From the NCBI GenBank assembly GCA_003497505.1, contig DNNV01000017.1, forward strand, positions 1 through 9,872: DNA of 9,872 bases, in the 5' to 3' direction. Origin of the DNA: Clostridiales bacterium (GTDB lineage Bacteria > Bacillota > Clostridia > Tissierellales > Sedimentibacteraceae). Positions 1-7,212 of the stretch are shown here, in pieces. The first letter of the stretch is position 1; every line of letters begins with the position of its first letter. A program made the position numbers and the translations under genes. A model generated the notes under the pieces. It was not told the DNA's origin. It did no database searches and saw only the letters and a list, made by a program, of their open reading frames with translations.

Positions 1-531
1 AACAATATAAGTAAATAAATCTCCCAAAGCAGCGGCCAAGAATACTGCTAATTTTTTATTTTTGTTTTTTAAAATCCTATAAGTGAAATATGATACAAAC
101 GGACCTGCTACAGCCATTGAAAATACATTGGCTCCCAATGTTGTAATACCACCGTGTGCCAACAGCAGCGCCTGAAACAGCAATACAATAAGTCCAGATA
201 CAGCCATAGGCAGAGGCCCGAACAATATTGCGCCAAGACCTGTTCCCGTAGGATGAGAGGTGCTTCCGGTTACAGAGGGCATTTTAAGTGCGGATAAAAT
301 AAATACAAATGCCGTAACAAGAGCAAATAAAAGCTTTTGGCTTGGATTTTTCTTAAATTCCTTTGAGATTTTGTTCATGCCCAGCGCAACAAATGGTGCA
401 CTCACGGCAAACCAGAAAATCACCCATGGTAACGGGAGAAAACCCTCCATAATGTGCATGCCAAAGGCATATTCAGGCACTAATATAAGTACAGAAATCA
501 ATGCCATAGACAAATAAATTCTTCTTTTCAT
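1..531 (-). CDS. cbiM: Cobalt ECF transporter substrate-capture protein CbiM (3' part missing at window edge)
   Basis: CbiM is the membrane S component of the CbiMNQO energy-coupling-factor transporter, which takes up Co2+ for cobalamin synthesis. The visible 177 residues begin with a basic, hydrophobic leader (about 1-24, ending YAFG). It is followed by the family's hallmark MHIMEGFLP at 25-33. In the related NikM the mature N-terminal Met-His binds the metal, so H26 is probably a ligand after leader cleavage. Further family motifs are [10 protein letters not shown] (91-100, with H93) and the [19 protein letters not shown] segment (126-144). Several hydrophobic helices are evident. The frame is open to base 1; a full protein would be roughly 220-250 residues. 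The start has an AAGGAG site 7 nt upstream and lies 20 nt after cbiK. The gene position next to cbiK supports cobalt over nickel, although CbiM and NikM are close homologues. cbiN, cbiQ and cbiO would be expected just beyond the left edge. Confidence 0.93.
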   Translation of the reverse strand, partial: MKRRIYLSMALISVLILVPEYAFGMHIMEGFLPLPWVIFWFAVSAPFVALGMNKISKEFKKNPSQKLLFALVTAFVFILSALKMPSVTGSTSHPTGTGLGAILFGPLPMAVSGLIVLLFQALLLAHGGITTLGANVFSMAVAGPFVSYFTYRILKNKNKKLAVFLAAALGDLFTYIV

Positions 532-551
532 ATCTATTCTCCTTCTAAATT

Positions 552-1322
552 TTAAATTGTTATAATTTCATTTATTCTGTTTAAGAATAAATGTATAGAC
601 TTTTCATCAGCACCAAGGCCGGTTACAAATACTTTAGGATTTAAACCATGTTCACTCAGTATCGTTTTAACGGAATCCTCTTCGTCTGAAGCTATGTCAT
701 TCAATGCATGGTCTCCGGCAACGACTAAAAATGGATACAAGTTAACCTTGGCATAATTTTTTTCTTTTAACTCATCTATGATATCGGTAATATACGGGTC
801 ACCCTCAATGTTTACAATATATAATTCGGGAAATACGCTGCGGAGCTTCGCTTCAAATTCCCGGTAGTATCTGTGGGAGCCGTGGTGTGTCCCATGGCCA
901 ACCAATACAGTTGCTTCATCTTTTGAGGAGCCGATATAGGATGTCAGTGCATCTATTTCTTCACTCCCCATTTTGTCATCCAGGAATGGCCTTGTAACCT
1001 TTATTGACTTAAAGCAGTCCTCATATTCATTGCAGGCCCTGGTAATCTTCTCGTATTCAAATCCCGGAAGAATGTGTGTCACAACAACATATACATGAGT
1101 GTATTCGCTGCTTTTCAGCTTCTCAAGACATGTTTTCATATTGTCCACATCTATGTCTTCCTCTCTTTTCATTTTTCTTCTGATAATTTCAGAGGTGAAC
1201 ACCCTGTGGAAATCCATATCTTTATAGTTATTTTTTACTGCGTTTTCAATAGTTTCGATATATTTTTCTCTTGAATCCTTTATTGAACATCCGAAACTTG
1301 CTACAACAATTGCTTTTTTCAT
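552..1322 (-). CDS. cbiK: Sirohydrochlorin cobaltochelatase CbiK
   Basis: This class II chelatase inserts Co2+ into sirohydrochlorin, the metal-insertion step of the anaerobic cobalamin route, without ATP. The 256-residue length is normal for CbiK. It starts with the typical [11 protein letters not shown] strand. The three metal-coordinating residues known from Salmonella CbiK (His145, Glu175, His207) are matched by H143 in LVGHGTHH, E173 in NIEGDP and H205 in VAGDHALND, a constant offset of two. No signal peptide is present, so the enzyme should be cytoplasmic, unlike the exported CbiK forms of some sulfate reducers. The start has AAGGAG 5 nt upstream. cbiM follows 20 nt downstream, pairing cobalt uptake with cobalt insertion. 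The alternative small chelatase CbiX is ruled out by length and motif spacing. Confidence 0.94.
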   Translation of the reverse strand: MKKAIVVASFGCSIKDSREKYIETIENAVKNNYKDMDFHRVFTSEIIRRKMKREEDIDVDNMKTCLEKLKSSEYTHVYVVVTHILPGFEYEKITRACNEYEDCFKSIKVTRPFLDDKMGSEEIDALTSYIGSSKDEATVLVGHGTHHGSHRYYREFEAKLRSVFPELYIVNIEGDPYITDIIDELKEKNYAKVNLYPFLVVAGDHALNDIASDEEDSVKTILSEHGLNPKVFVTGLGADEKSIHLFLNRINEIITI

Positions 1323-1347
1323 GTTTTCTCCTTGTATATATTATTGA

Positions 1348-2082
1348 TTATTTCATTTCCCGGCAGCTCATATATACTCCGATACCATATATAAGTAAGG
1401 AATAAGAAGCTAACACCAGTATTGAAATATATGAAAATTCTCCCTTAAGTGCAATGCCTCTCAGAGATGCGGATGCGTGGGAGAGAGGTAAAATATTAAT
1501 TAATGTTCTGACAGCTGCCGGCAGATTGTCCAATGAGAAAAATGTACCGCATAAAAATGACATAGGTGTCAGTATGTATGTATTGAATCTGCTCATATCA
1601 TAATGGCTGTCCACTGATAAGGCAGCGGCATATCCAAAAGCTGCAAACAAAAAGCTGTTCAGGAAGCATATGAGAACAAAATAAGCATTTATACTGATTT
1701 TTATACCGAATAGGAATGAAACTAATATAATCAGTGCTGCTGCATACATTCCCCTAAGGGCTCCAGACAGTATATGTCCCAAAGCCATCAGCGGCATTCT
1801 CACTGGGGAAGTTAAATAATACTCAAAGCTTTTCTCATGCAGCCTTGAAACAGTTATTCGTATTGATACAGCATTGAAGCCTGTATTCATGGTAGACAGA
1901 GCAACGATGCCGGGAATTATAAAATGCATGTATGATGAGCCCTCCACTGTTACATTTTTTCCAAGTCCCCAACCGAATGCAATAAGATATAAAACAGGAC
2001 TTATAATTGCTGATGAAGTAATTCTCCATATTCGCCTTCTGAAAAATATCATTTCTCTCCACAATACTGTAAATACTTCCAT
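1348..2082 (-). CDS. ABC-2 family transporter permease (NodJ/DrrB-like), substrate unknown
   Basis: This 244-residue membrane protein has about six hydrophobic segments (roughly 22-40, 53-72, 97-125, 131-156, 166-184 and 216-238). The N-terminus is short, cytoplasmic and basic (RRRIWR, 15-20), ahead of the first helix. The order and length match the ABC2_membrane family. The stretch LPLSHASASLRG near 198-209 corresponds to the PLSH-type motif of NodJ and daunorubicin-resistance permeases. Most characterised relatives export small molecules such as Nod factors, antibiotics or polysaccharides, so export is likely but unproven here. Its ATG overlaps the stop of the ATPase gene by one base (TAATG), indicating translational coupling and a shared complex. 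An AAAGGT element lies upstream. Nothing in the sequence identifies the substrate; the operon context hints at a corrinoid, a tetrapyrrole intermediate, cobalt or a chelator, and this is conjecture. Confidence 0.87.
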   Translation of the reverse strand: MEVFTVLWREMIFFRRRIWRITSSAIISPVLYLIAFGWGLGKNVTVEGSSYMHFIIPGIVALSTMNTGFNAVSIRITVSRLHEKSFEYYLTSPVRMPLMALGHILSGALRGMYAAALIILVSFLFGIKISINAYFVLICFLNSFLFAAFGYAAALSVDSHYDMSRFNTYILTPMSFLCGTFFSLDNLPAAVRTLINILPLSHASASLRGIALKGEFSYISILVLASYSLLIYGIGVYMSCREMK

Positions 2083-2918
2083 TATGTTACCTTTCTGTTT
2101 GTGTAATTGAAAAATACATCTTCCAAAGTGGTTTCTCTCACAGTGTAGCTGTAATTTTCTATGGTCTTGGCATGCTCAAGAGCTTGTGCCCTAGTTTGAA
2201 AAAACACATATCTGGTAAGCATGTTTTCATTAAAATACTCAAGTATATAGCTTCCTAATTTTTCTTTTAAATTTTTTGCGGTATCATCCACGATTATTTT
2301 TCCGCTGTCTATAAGACAGACCCTGCTGCACAGGTATTCCGCTTCCTCAATGTAATGGGTTGTCATTATAACTGTCTTTCCAACGGACTTCATATACTTC
2401 AGTATGTCCCATATCTTTCTTCTGCCGTTTAAGTCTATGCCTACAGTGGGTTCGTCAAATATAATTATTTCAGGATCATTAATAAGAGCCTTCGCTATTA
2501 TGAGACGTCTGTCCATTCCGCCTGACAACGAGAGGACCTTTCTGTCCGCATATTCCGTCAAATCAACCAAATTAAGAAGCTCATGTATTTTTTCGTCATA
2601 ATTCTTAACACGAAAGAGCTTGGATGCAAAAACAAGGTTTTCATATACGGTTAGTTCCTTATCCAAATTTGAATATTGAGGAACTATTCCCATCTTGCCC
2701 TTCGCATTCTTATTGCTGCTGTTCATTGGTTCTCCTGAAATATATACTTCACCATTGGTGGCTTTTAACAGCCCTGTAAGAATCTTTATTGTGGTTGTTT
2801 TTCCGGCGCCGTTGGGGCCAAGCAGGCCTACAAATTCTCCCTTATCAATATGAAGGCTGAGATTGTCAACTGCGGTAAAGCTACCGAATTTTTTTGTCAA
2901 ATTTCTTATATCAATCAT
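2082..2918 (-). CDS. ABC-2 transporter ATP-binding protein (NodI/DrrA-like)
   Basis: This is the ATPase partner of the following ABC-2 permease. With the start at 2918 it has 278 residues. Walker A is GPNGAGKTT (34-42), the Q-loop is around Q81, the signature is LSGGMDRR (131-138), Walker B is IIIFDEP (151-157) and the H-loop is H188 in TTHYIEEAE. The LSGGM signature and the C-terminal TLEDVFFNYT (264-273) are typical of the DrrA/NodI export-type group, not of importer ATPases. The frame is open upstream to an ATG at 3002, but that would overlap the preceding btuD-like gene by 92 nt and add 28 residues with no family match. The ATG at 2918 has AAGAGGG 7 nt upstream and begins exactly at the conserved IDIRNLTKKFG. 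It overlaps the btuD stop by 8 nt, so translation is probably coupled. Confidence 0.88.
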   Translation of the reverse strand: MIDIRNLTKKFGSFTAVDNLSLHIDKGEFVGLLGPNGAGKTTTIKILTGLLKATNGEVYISGEPMNSSNKNAKGKMGIVPQYSNLDKELTVYENLVFASKLFRVKNYDEKIHELLNLVDLTEYADRKVLSLSGGMDRRLIIAKALINDPEIIIFDEPTVGIDLNGRRKIWDILKYMKSVGKTVIMTTHYIEEAEYLCSRVCLIDSGKIIVDDTAKNLKEKLGSYILEYFNENMLTRYVFFQTRAQALEHAKTIENYSYTVRETTLEDVFFNYTNRKVT

Positions 2919-3717
2919 ATTGTTGCCCTCTTGGTTCCGCGCTGTATTTTTTAGGGATAAAATATGGGCAGCAATTGATTTCATCATTGTATATATCCGC
3001 ATCTATTCCAAAAATGTTTCGAAGCAACGATTTATTTATGACCTTGCACGGTTCTTCAAATTCATACAGCTTACCCTTGTTCATCACCATGATTTTGTCG
3101 GAATATCTTGCCGCCTGGTTTAAATCGTGCAAAACCATTACAACGGTAATTCCCAAAGTTTTGTTCAGTTCCTTAACCAACTCCAGAACCTCAAGCTGGT
3201 ATGATATGTCCAGAAAGGTCGTAGGCTCGTCAAGAAGCAAGACCTTGGGCTTTTGAGCAAGAGACATTGCAATCCACGCGCGTTGCCTCTCACCTCCGGA
3301 CAGTGTGAATACAAGCCGTTTCCTTAATTCTTCGAGACCTGTTTTCTCCAGTGCCCAGTCTATAATTTCATTGTCCTTTATGGAAAGCCTGTTCAGCATA
3401 TTCAAATGAGGATACCTACCGTACGAAACAAGCTCCTCCACAGAAATATCGGAGGGCACGTTTTTAACCTGTGGTGAAATTGCCAAGCTTTTTGCAAGCT
3501 CCTTTGTATTAATCCTGTTAATATTGTGCTTGTTTAAAAAGACATTTCCATTTGATGGCTTCATGCACCTGCTCATTGCTTTTATGAGCGTGGATTTTCC
3601 TGAACCGTTGGGACCTATAATTGTTACTATATCACCTGAATTAATTTGAAAATTTATATTATTGATAACTTCCTTGTCACCGTAGCATACACTTAATCTT
3701 TCAACTGATATATCCAT
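2911..3717 (-). CDS. btuD: Fe3+/B12-type ABC importer ATP-binding protein (BtuD/FecE-like)
   Basis: This 268-residue protein is the nucleotide-binding subunit that should drive the adjacent BtuC-like permease. Walker A is GPNGSGKST (35-43), the Q-loop is Q83, the signature is LSGGERQRAWIAMSLAQ (139-155), Walker B is VLLLDEP (159-165), the D-loop is at FLD (168-170) and the switch histidine is H197 in VLHDLNQAARY. The GERQRAWIAMSLAQ and HDLNQAARYSD stretches are diagnostic of the FecE/FepC/BtuD group, which takes up iron chelates, haem or cobalamin. The start is 1 nt after the permease stop, with AAAGGGGG about 9 nt upstream. The cobalamin operon context favours a corrinoid or cobalt-chelate substrate. 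ATPase sequence alone cannot separate this from a siderophore system, so the gene symbol denotes family and context. The last 8 nt overlap the ABC-2 ATPase gene. Confidence 0.84.
   Translation of the reverse strand: MDISVERLSVCYGDKEVINNINFQINSGDIVTIIGPNGSGKSTLIKAMSRCMKPSNGNVFLNKHNINRINTKELAKSLAISPQVKNVPSDISVEELVSYGRYPHLNMLNRLSIKDNEIIDWALEKTGLEELRKRLVFTLSGGERQRAWIAMSLAQKPKVLLLDEPTTFLDISYQLEVLELVKELNKTLGITVVMVLHDLNQAARYSDKIMVMNKGKLYEFEEPCKVINKSLLRNIFGIDADIYNDEINCCPYFIPKKYSAEPRGQQYD
2926..2932 (-). promoter_or_regulatory. Ribosome binding site deciding the ABC-2 ATPase start
   Basis: The element AAGAGGG on the minus strand lies 7 nt before the ATG at 2918, within the last codons of the btuD-like gene. 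It supports the internal start over the more distal in-frame ATG at 3002. Confidence 0.7.
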
Positions 3718-3718
3718 A

Positions 3719-4723
3719 TTAATATTCCCCCTTTCTTCTTAAAAGGAATAAGAAAAACGGAGCTCCCAAGGCTGACATTATGATTCCCACAGGTATCTCA
3801 ACCGGAGCAAACAATACTCTTGCCAAGGTATCGCACAAAAGTACCGTGGCAGAGCCCGTAAAAATTGTTGCGGGCATCAGATACCTATAATCCGAGCCGA
3901 TAAATAATCTTGTCATATGAGGAACTATCAGTCCTACAAAGCCTAAAAGTCCGGCCACACTTACAGCAGCTCCTGCAAGCAGAGATGATATAATAATGAA
4001 AATGAATCTTGTTTTTTCTACATTAAGACCAAGTCCCACCGCAGATTCATCACCAAGCATCAAAATATTCAGCTTGTTTGGAAGAAGCATCAATAATACA
4101 ATACCGGTAAGAGCATAGGGCCATATCATGTAGACTTGCTTCCAGTTAACAGAGGAAAGTCCTCCCACCATGAAACCTATTACACCAGAAACTTTGTCTG
4201 GATAAAACGTCATTATTATATTGTTTCCCGCACTGAGCAGTGATGAAACAGCAACACCGGCAAGTATGAGCTTAGTAGGAGCAGCTCCATCTCTCCATGC
4301 AAGAAAATAAATGAACAATGTGGAAAGCAGCGCTCCGGTAAAAGAGCCTACAGGTGCCAGATAATAGTAGTTCGGAAACAATATTATAACAATCAAGGTC
4401 ATAAGTCCTGCTCCTGATGAAACGCCTATTATATTGGGTCCTGCCAGAGGGTTTCTCATAATTCCCTGCAAAATTGCTCCTGAAAGTGCTAAACACGTAC
4501 CTACCAGAGCCGCAGTTATTGTTCGAGGAAGCCTCACATTCCATATTATTTGATAATTTACCGAACTGCTTTCAGTAAACAATACATCTGCTATTTCTTT
4601 GAAGGATATTTTAACCGCACCATTAGACATGCTTATAAAAAAGCTCAGTATAGATATAAATATAAATACAGCTAAAATAAATCCCTTCTTAATTTTCTTT
4701 TCTTCGGTATTCCTGACATTCAT
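3719..4723 (-). CDS. btuC: Fe3+/B12-type ABC importer permease (BtuC/FecCD family)
   Basis: With the start at 4723 the protein has 334 residues, the usual size for this family of about ten-helix permeases that pair as a homodimer. Family motifs are clear: RLPRTITAALVG (64-75), GAILQGIMRNPLAGPNIIGV (82-101), GLLGFVGLIVPHMTRLFIGSD (258-278), and the C-terminal EIPVGIIMSALGAPFFLFLL (309-328). The GLIVPHMTR region precedes the segment that contacts the ATPase in BtuC. The start follows the binding-protein stop by one base. The frame remains open to an ATG at 4825, but that would overlap the upstream gene by about 100 nt and add a non-homologous 34 residues. The ribosome binding site is weak (GGAAG, about 12 nt away), so translation probably depends on coupling. 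Substrate class is inferred from context only. Confidence 0.88.
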   Translation of the reverse strand: MNVRNTEEKKIKKGFILAVFIFISILSFFISMSNGAVKISFKEIADVLFTESSSVNYQIIWNVRLPRTITAALVGTCLALSGAILQGIMRNPLAGPNIIGVSSGAGLMTLIVIILFPNYYYLAPVGSFTGALLSTLFIYFLAWRDGAAPTKLILAGVAVSSLLSAGNNIIMTFYPDKVSGVIGFMVGGLSSVNWKQVYMIWPYALTGIVLLMLLPNKLNILMLGDESAVGLGLNVEKTRFIFIIISSLLAGAAVSVAGLLGFVGLIVPHMTRLFIGSDYRYLMPATIFTGSATVLLCDTLARVLFAPVEIPVGIIMSALGAPFFLFLLRRKGEY

Positions 4724-4724
4724 T

Positions 4725-5756
4725 CTATTTAAACACTTCCGGATACAATATTTTTGCCAGACCCTCATAGGCTTCTGCGTATCTCTGATTTGGTTTGTAA
4801 ATATATAAGTCCTTAGGAAGAACAATGTATCGGTCTTCCTTTACGGCTGTTAAACTTGCCCATGCGGGATTGCTTAATGCGTCATTTTTCAGACGTTCTT
4901 CAATTTTTCCCAAATCAGTTCCCATTGTCTGTACAAAGATGAAATCCGGGTCTTCCTGTATTATTTTTTCCATGCTGAAGGTCTTGGTATCTGCTGTTCC
5001 AGAATTGTCTGATATATTTACAGTATTCAAATCCTTGAGCATTTCCCCCACCATTGTGTTTGAATCTCTGACGGTGATTCCCTTAGCAGTGGCAAACAAT
5101 ATAACAACCTTGTAATTTTTATCTTTCGGTGCCTTTTCAATTATGGTATCAACACTCTTTTTAACATTTTCTATATGATTTTCGTACAGATCATCTCTGC
5201 CTGTAATAGCTGTAAAAATTCTTACGGTCCTGTAGTAGTCTTCTAACAGGTCATTGTCAAATGCCGCAACCTCAATATTGCTCTGCTCCAGTGCGGGGAT
5301 TATATCTCTGTGGCCGCTGTAGTTGCTCAGAGCTATTACTAAGTCAGGTTGAAGTGATAATATTTTTTCCAAGCTTGGTGAGCCCAGACTTCCTACTACC
5401 TCTGCAGAACTTGCATTCTCAACTTTTTTATCCTCGGACTCCTCCACTCTGCCAACTACGGTTCCGCCGGCCTGATCCCATATTTCCAAAAGAGAATTTT
5501 GCAATACAATTACCCTCTTAGGGTTCTTGGATATTGTAACTGCCACATCCCTCGAATCAGTAAATATAACGCTGTTTTCGTTTATTGTAACTCCATATTC
5601 GGGCGTTTGCGATACTTCTTCCTCGTTTGGCTCATCTGGTATTTCAACAGGAGCCTCAGGATTTTTAATGTTATCTGCATTATTGGAACATCCTATAAGA
5701 AGTGCCGACATAACAGATGCGGTCAGAATTGCTGTTATTAGTTTATTTGATTTCAT
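4725..5756 (-). CDS. btuF: Substrate-binding lipoprotein of Fe3+/B12-type ABC importer (BtuF-like)
   Basis: This 343-residue lipoprotein should be anchored outside the membrane, capturing ligand for the BtuC/BtuD-like pair. The N-terminus has a lysine-containing n-region, a hydrophobic core (6-20) and a lipobox LLIGC, with C23 as the lipidated residue. An acidic, proline-rich linker follows (about 31-54). The helical-backbone (class III) binding domain covers about 75-340. It shows the usual NPKRVIVL opening (78-85), LEKILSLQPDLVIAL (129-143), a long interlobe helix around 170-210, EKIIQEDPDFIFVQTMG (263-279), and an ending with LAKILYPEVF. The start abuts the cbiH stop (TAAATG) and has GGAGG 5 nt upstream. 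The fold is shared by cobalamin, haem and siderophore binders. The gene location inside a cbi operon is the reason for the BtuF assignment, and the ligand is not proven. Confidence 0.83.
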   Translation of the reverse strand: MKSNKLITAILTASVMSALLIGCSNNADNIKNPEAPVEIPDEPNEEEVSQTPEYGVTINENSVIFTDSRDVAVTISKNPKRVIVLQNSLLEIWDQAGGTVVGRVEESEDKKVENASSAEVVGSLGSPSLEKILSLQPDLVIALSNYSGHRDIIPALEQSNIEVAAFDNDLLEDYYRTVRIFTAITGRDDLYENHIENVKKSVDTIIEKAPKDKNYKVVILFATAKGITVRDSNTMVGEMLKDLNTVNISDNSGTADTKTFSMEKIIQEDPDFIFVQTMGTDLGKIEERLKNDALSNPAWASLTAVKEDRYIVLPKDLYIYKPNQRYAEAYEGLAKILYPEVFK

Positions 5757-6503
5757 TTATGCCTCCAAATTTTTTTCAGTGTAATTTTGTTTTAAATGGT
5801 ATCCTCTTTTGGTAATTATTTTGCCATCCTTGATATAAGTAGAGCTGTTGCCTACAATTACGATGCTGGTCATATCCACTATCTCAAAATCGATAGTATC
5901 TAATGTGCATATATTAATTTCCTGGTCATCGCGGTAAACATTGCGCACAACTCCCACAGGTGTTGAGCCTGATTTATATTTCTTTATTATTTCAAATGAA
6001 TTTTTCAGATATTCCGGGCGCCCCTTGCTTCTGGGATTGTATATGCATATTACAAAATCAGCCTGTGCTGCCAGCTCGACTCTTTTGTAAATAAGCTCAA
6101 GTGGTGTAAGTAGGTCGCTTAAGCTTATGTGGCAGAAATCATGCATCAACGGTGCCCCAAGCACTGCAGCTGCAGCTGTCGAAGCTGTTATTCCGCTTAT
6201 GACTTTTACATCTTCACCATTTGCCATCTCGAGCACAAGACCTGCCATGCCGTAAACTCCGGCATCACCTGAACTGATTACTGCAACAGTCTTGCCTGTT
6301 CCGGAAATTTCAACTGCCTTTTTAACCCTATCAATTTCTTGTTTCATGCCGTTTGATACAATTTCTTTGTGTGAAACAAGGTCCATGATTAAATCAATGT
6401 ATGTCTTGTATCCTACAATAACATCTGATTTCTCTATGGCTTCCATAGCCTCAAATGTCATCGATTCCCGGCTTCCGGGTCCTATTCCTATTACGTATAT
6501 CAT
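5757..6503 (-). CDS. cbiH: Cobalt-precorrin-3 C17-methyltransferase CbiH
   Basis: CbiH uses S-adenosylmethionine to methylate C17 and drives contraction of the macrocycle to the corrin-type ring in the anaerobic route. The 248-residue protein has GIGPGS (6-11), SSGDAGVYGMAGL (77-89), GITASTAAAAVLGAPLMHDFCHISLSD (104-130), IYNPRSKGRP (154-163), PVGVVRNVYRDDQ (182-194) and TSIVIVGNSSTY (212-223). All are characteristic of CbiH/CobJ. It is single-domain, with no fused CbiG, CbiC or C-terminal ferredoxin-like extension. The start at 6503 overlaps the cbiL stop in an ATGA junction and has GGGAG 5 nt upstream. An in-frame ATG at 6515 would add four residues but lacks a ribosome binding site and displaces the family-typical MIYVIGIGPG start. 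btuF begins directly after its stop. Confidence 0.95.
   Translation of the reverse strand: MIYVIGIGPGSRESMTFEAMEAIEKSDVIVGYKTYIDLIMDLVSHKEIVSNGMKQEIDRVKKAVEISGTGKTVAVISSGDAGVYGMAGLVLEMANGEDVKVISGITASTAAAAVLGAPLMHDFCHISLSDLLTPLELIYKRVELAAQADFVICIYNPRSKGRPEYLKNSFEIIKKYKSGSTPVGVVRNVYRDDQEINICTLDTIDFEIVDMTSIVIVGNSSTYIKDGKIITKRGYHLKQNYTEKNLEA
5762..5766 (-). promoter_or_regulatory. Ribosome binding site of the BtuF-like gene, inside cbiH
   Basis: GGAGG lies 5 nt before the binding-protein ATG and overlaps the last sense codons of cbiH. The cbiH stop directly abuts the ATG (TAAATG). This strong site may let the binding protein be made in excess over the permease, whose own site is poor; the excess is an inference. 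Confidence 0.7.
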
Positions 6504-7201
6504 TTTATCTCCCATTTTCTGTTTATTAATATTGTAGTAAAGTAAGATATATCATCCTTATTTACATTTTTTATATCTCGGAATACAACCTCTTCATTTT
6601 TTGATGAATTGCTTACCACGATGGAACAATTTTCAAGGTTTTCATCTATTAAAAGCTGAATTACTTCGTTGAAATTTTTATATACCTTCATGATTACAAC
6701 TGATGTTTCATTTGCAATATAGCGTTTAAGCCTTTCCGTTCCCATTGTTGCCGGCAATATTAAAAGGGGGTCTTCACCTTCAACCAATGGAAAGTTATTT
6801 TTTGATGCAATGTCCAAGAATGATGTAATTCCAGGTATTGTAGTTATCTCAATATTGTTTCTTAAAAGCCTTAACAGATATATATATGTGCTGTAAACCA
6901 TGGGGTCGCCTATTGTAACAAAACCTACTTTTTTCCCGCCTTGCACGTCAAGCATGATTTCATCAGCAATTGATTTCCATGAACACTGCAGCTCCTCGGT
7001 ATCATAATTCATGGGAAAATGCCTGCTTTTAATTTCTGTATCCGCGCTTAAATAATCCTTTACTATTTCATGAGCGACACTGAATTTCTCTTCTTTTTTT
7101 GCTGTGGGAACATACAGTACATCTAATATATTCAGTGTATCTATTGCCTCCATTGTTACTTTACCCGGATTACCTACTCCGACTCCTATTCCGTAAAACA
7201 T
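6500..7201 (-). CDS. cbiL: Cobalt-precorrin-2 C20-methyltransferase CbiL
   Basis: CbiL transfers a methyl group from S-adenosylmethionine to C20 of cobalt-factor II or cobalt-precorrin-2, the step after cobalt insertion. The 233-residue length is standard. It carries the tetrapyrrole methylase signatures GVGVGNPG (6-13), LDVLYVPTAKK (26-36, a CbiL/CobI feature), VTIGDPMVYSTYIYLL (95-110), and TIPGITSFLDIASKNNFPLVEGED (121-144). The start has a near-perfect AGGAGGT site 4-5 nt upstream, located in the 11-nt gap after cbiC. Its stop overlaps the cbiH start by 4 nt, linking consecutive pathway methylations translationally. The VPTAK motif separates it from CbiF and CbiH. Confidence 0.95.
   Translation of the reverse strand: MFYGIGVGVGNPGKVTMEAIDTLNILDVLYVPTAKKEEKFSVAHEIVKDYLSADTEIKSRHFPMNYDTEELQCSWKSIADEIMLDVQGGKKVGFVTIGDPMVYSTYIYLLRLLRNNIEITTIPGITSFLDIASKNNFPLVEGEDPLLILPATMGTERLKRYIANETSVVIMKVYKNFNEVIQLLIDENLENCSIVVSNSSKNEEVVFRDIKNVNKDDISYFTTILINRKWEIK
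6509..6513 (-). promoter_or_regulatory. Ribosome binding site deciding the CbiH start
   Basis: GGGAG on the minus strand sits 5 nt before the ATG at 6503, inside the end of cbiL. It overlaps the alternative in-frame ATG at 6515, which therefore cannot use it. Confidence 0.75.
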
Positions 7202-7212
7202 GTTACCTCCTG

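Noticed and set aside
260..517. Plus-strand open frame of 85 codons
   Set aside because: It lies wholly antisense to cbiM, whose translation matches family motifs throughout. No plausible protein family or ribosome binding context was seen.
1323..1347. Largest intergenic gap as a site for an internal promoter or terminator
   Set aside because: Only 25 nt are available, largely occupied by the cbiK ribosome binding site; no hairpin is seen.
2919..3002. 28-codon upstream extension of the ABC-2 ATPase
   Set aside because: It is fully inside the btuD-like gene, has no family similarity, and the internal ATG has a ribosome binding site and begins at the conserved domain start.
2894..3256. Plus-strand open frame of 120 codons
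   Set aside because: It is antisense to btuD, including its signature and Walker B region; no recognisable protein features.
4724..4825. 34-codon upstream extension of the BtuC-like permease
   Set aside because: It overlaps the end of the binding-protein gene and would make the protein longer than the family norm with non-homologous sequence.
6160..6190. Apparent GCTGCA-type short repeat
   Set aside because: It encodes the alanine-rich TASTAAAAVLGAP segment conserved in CbiH, so coding constraint explains it.
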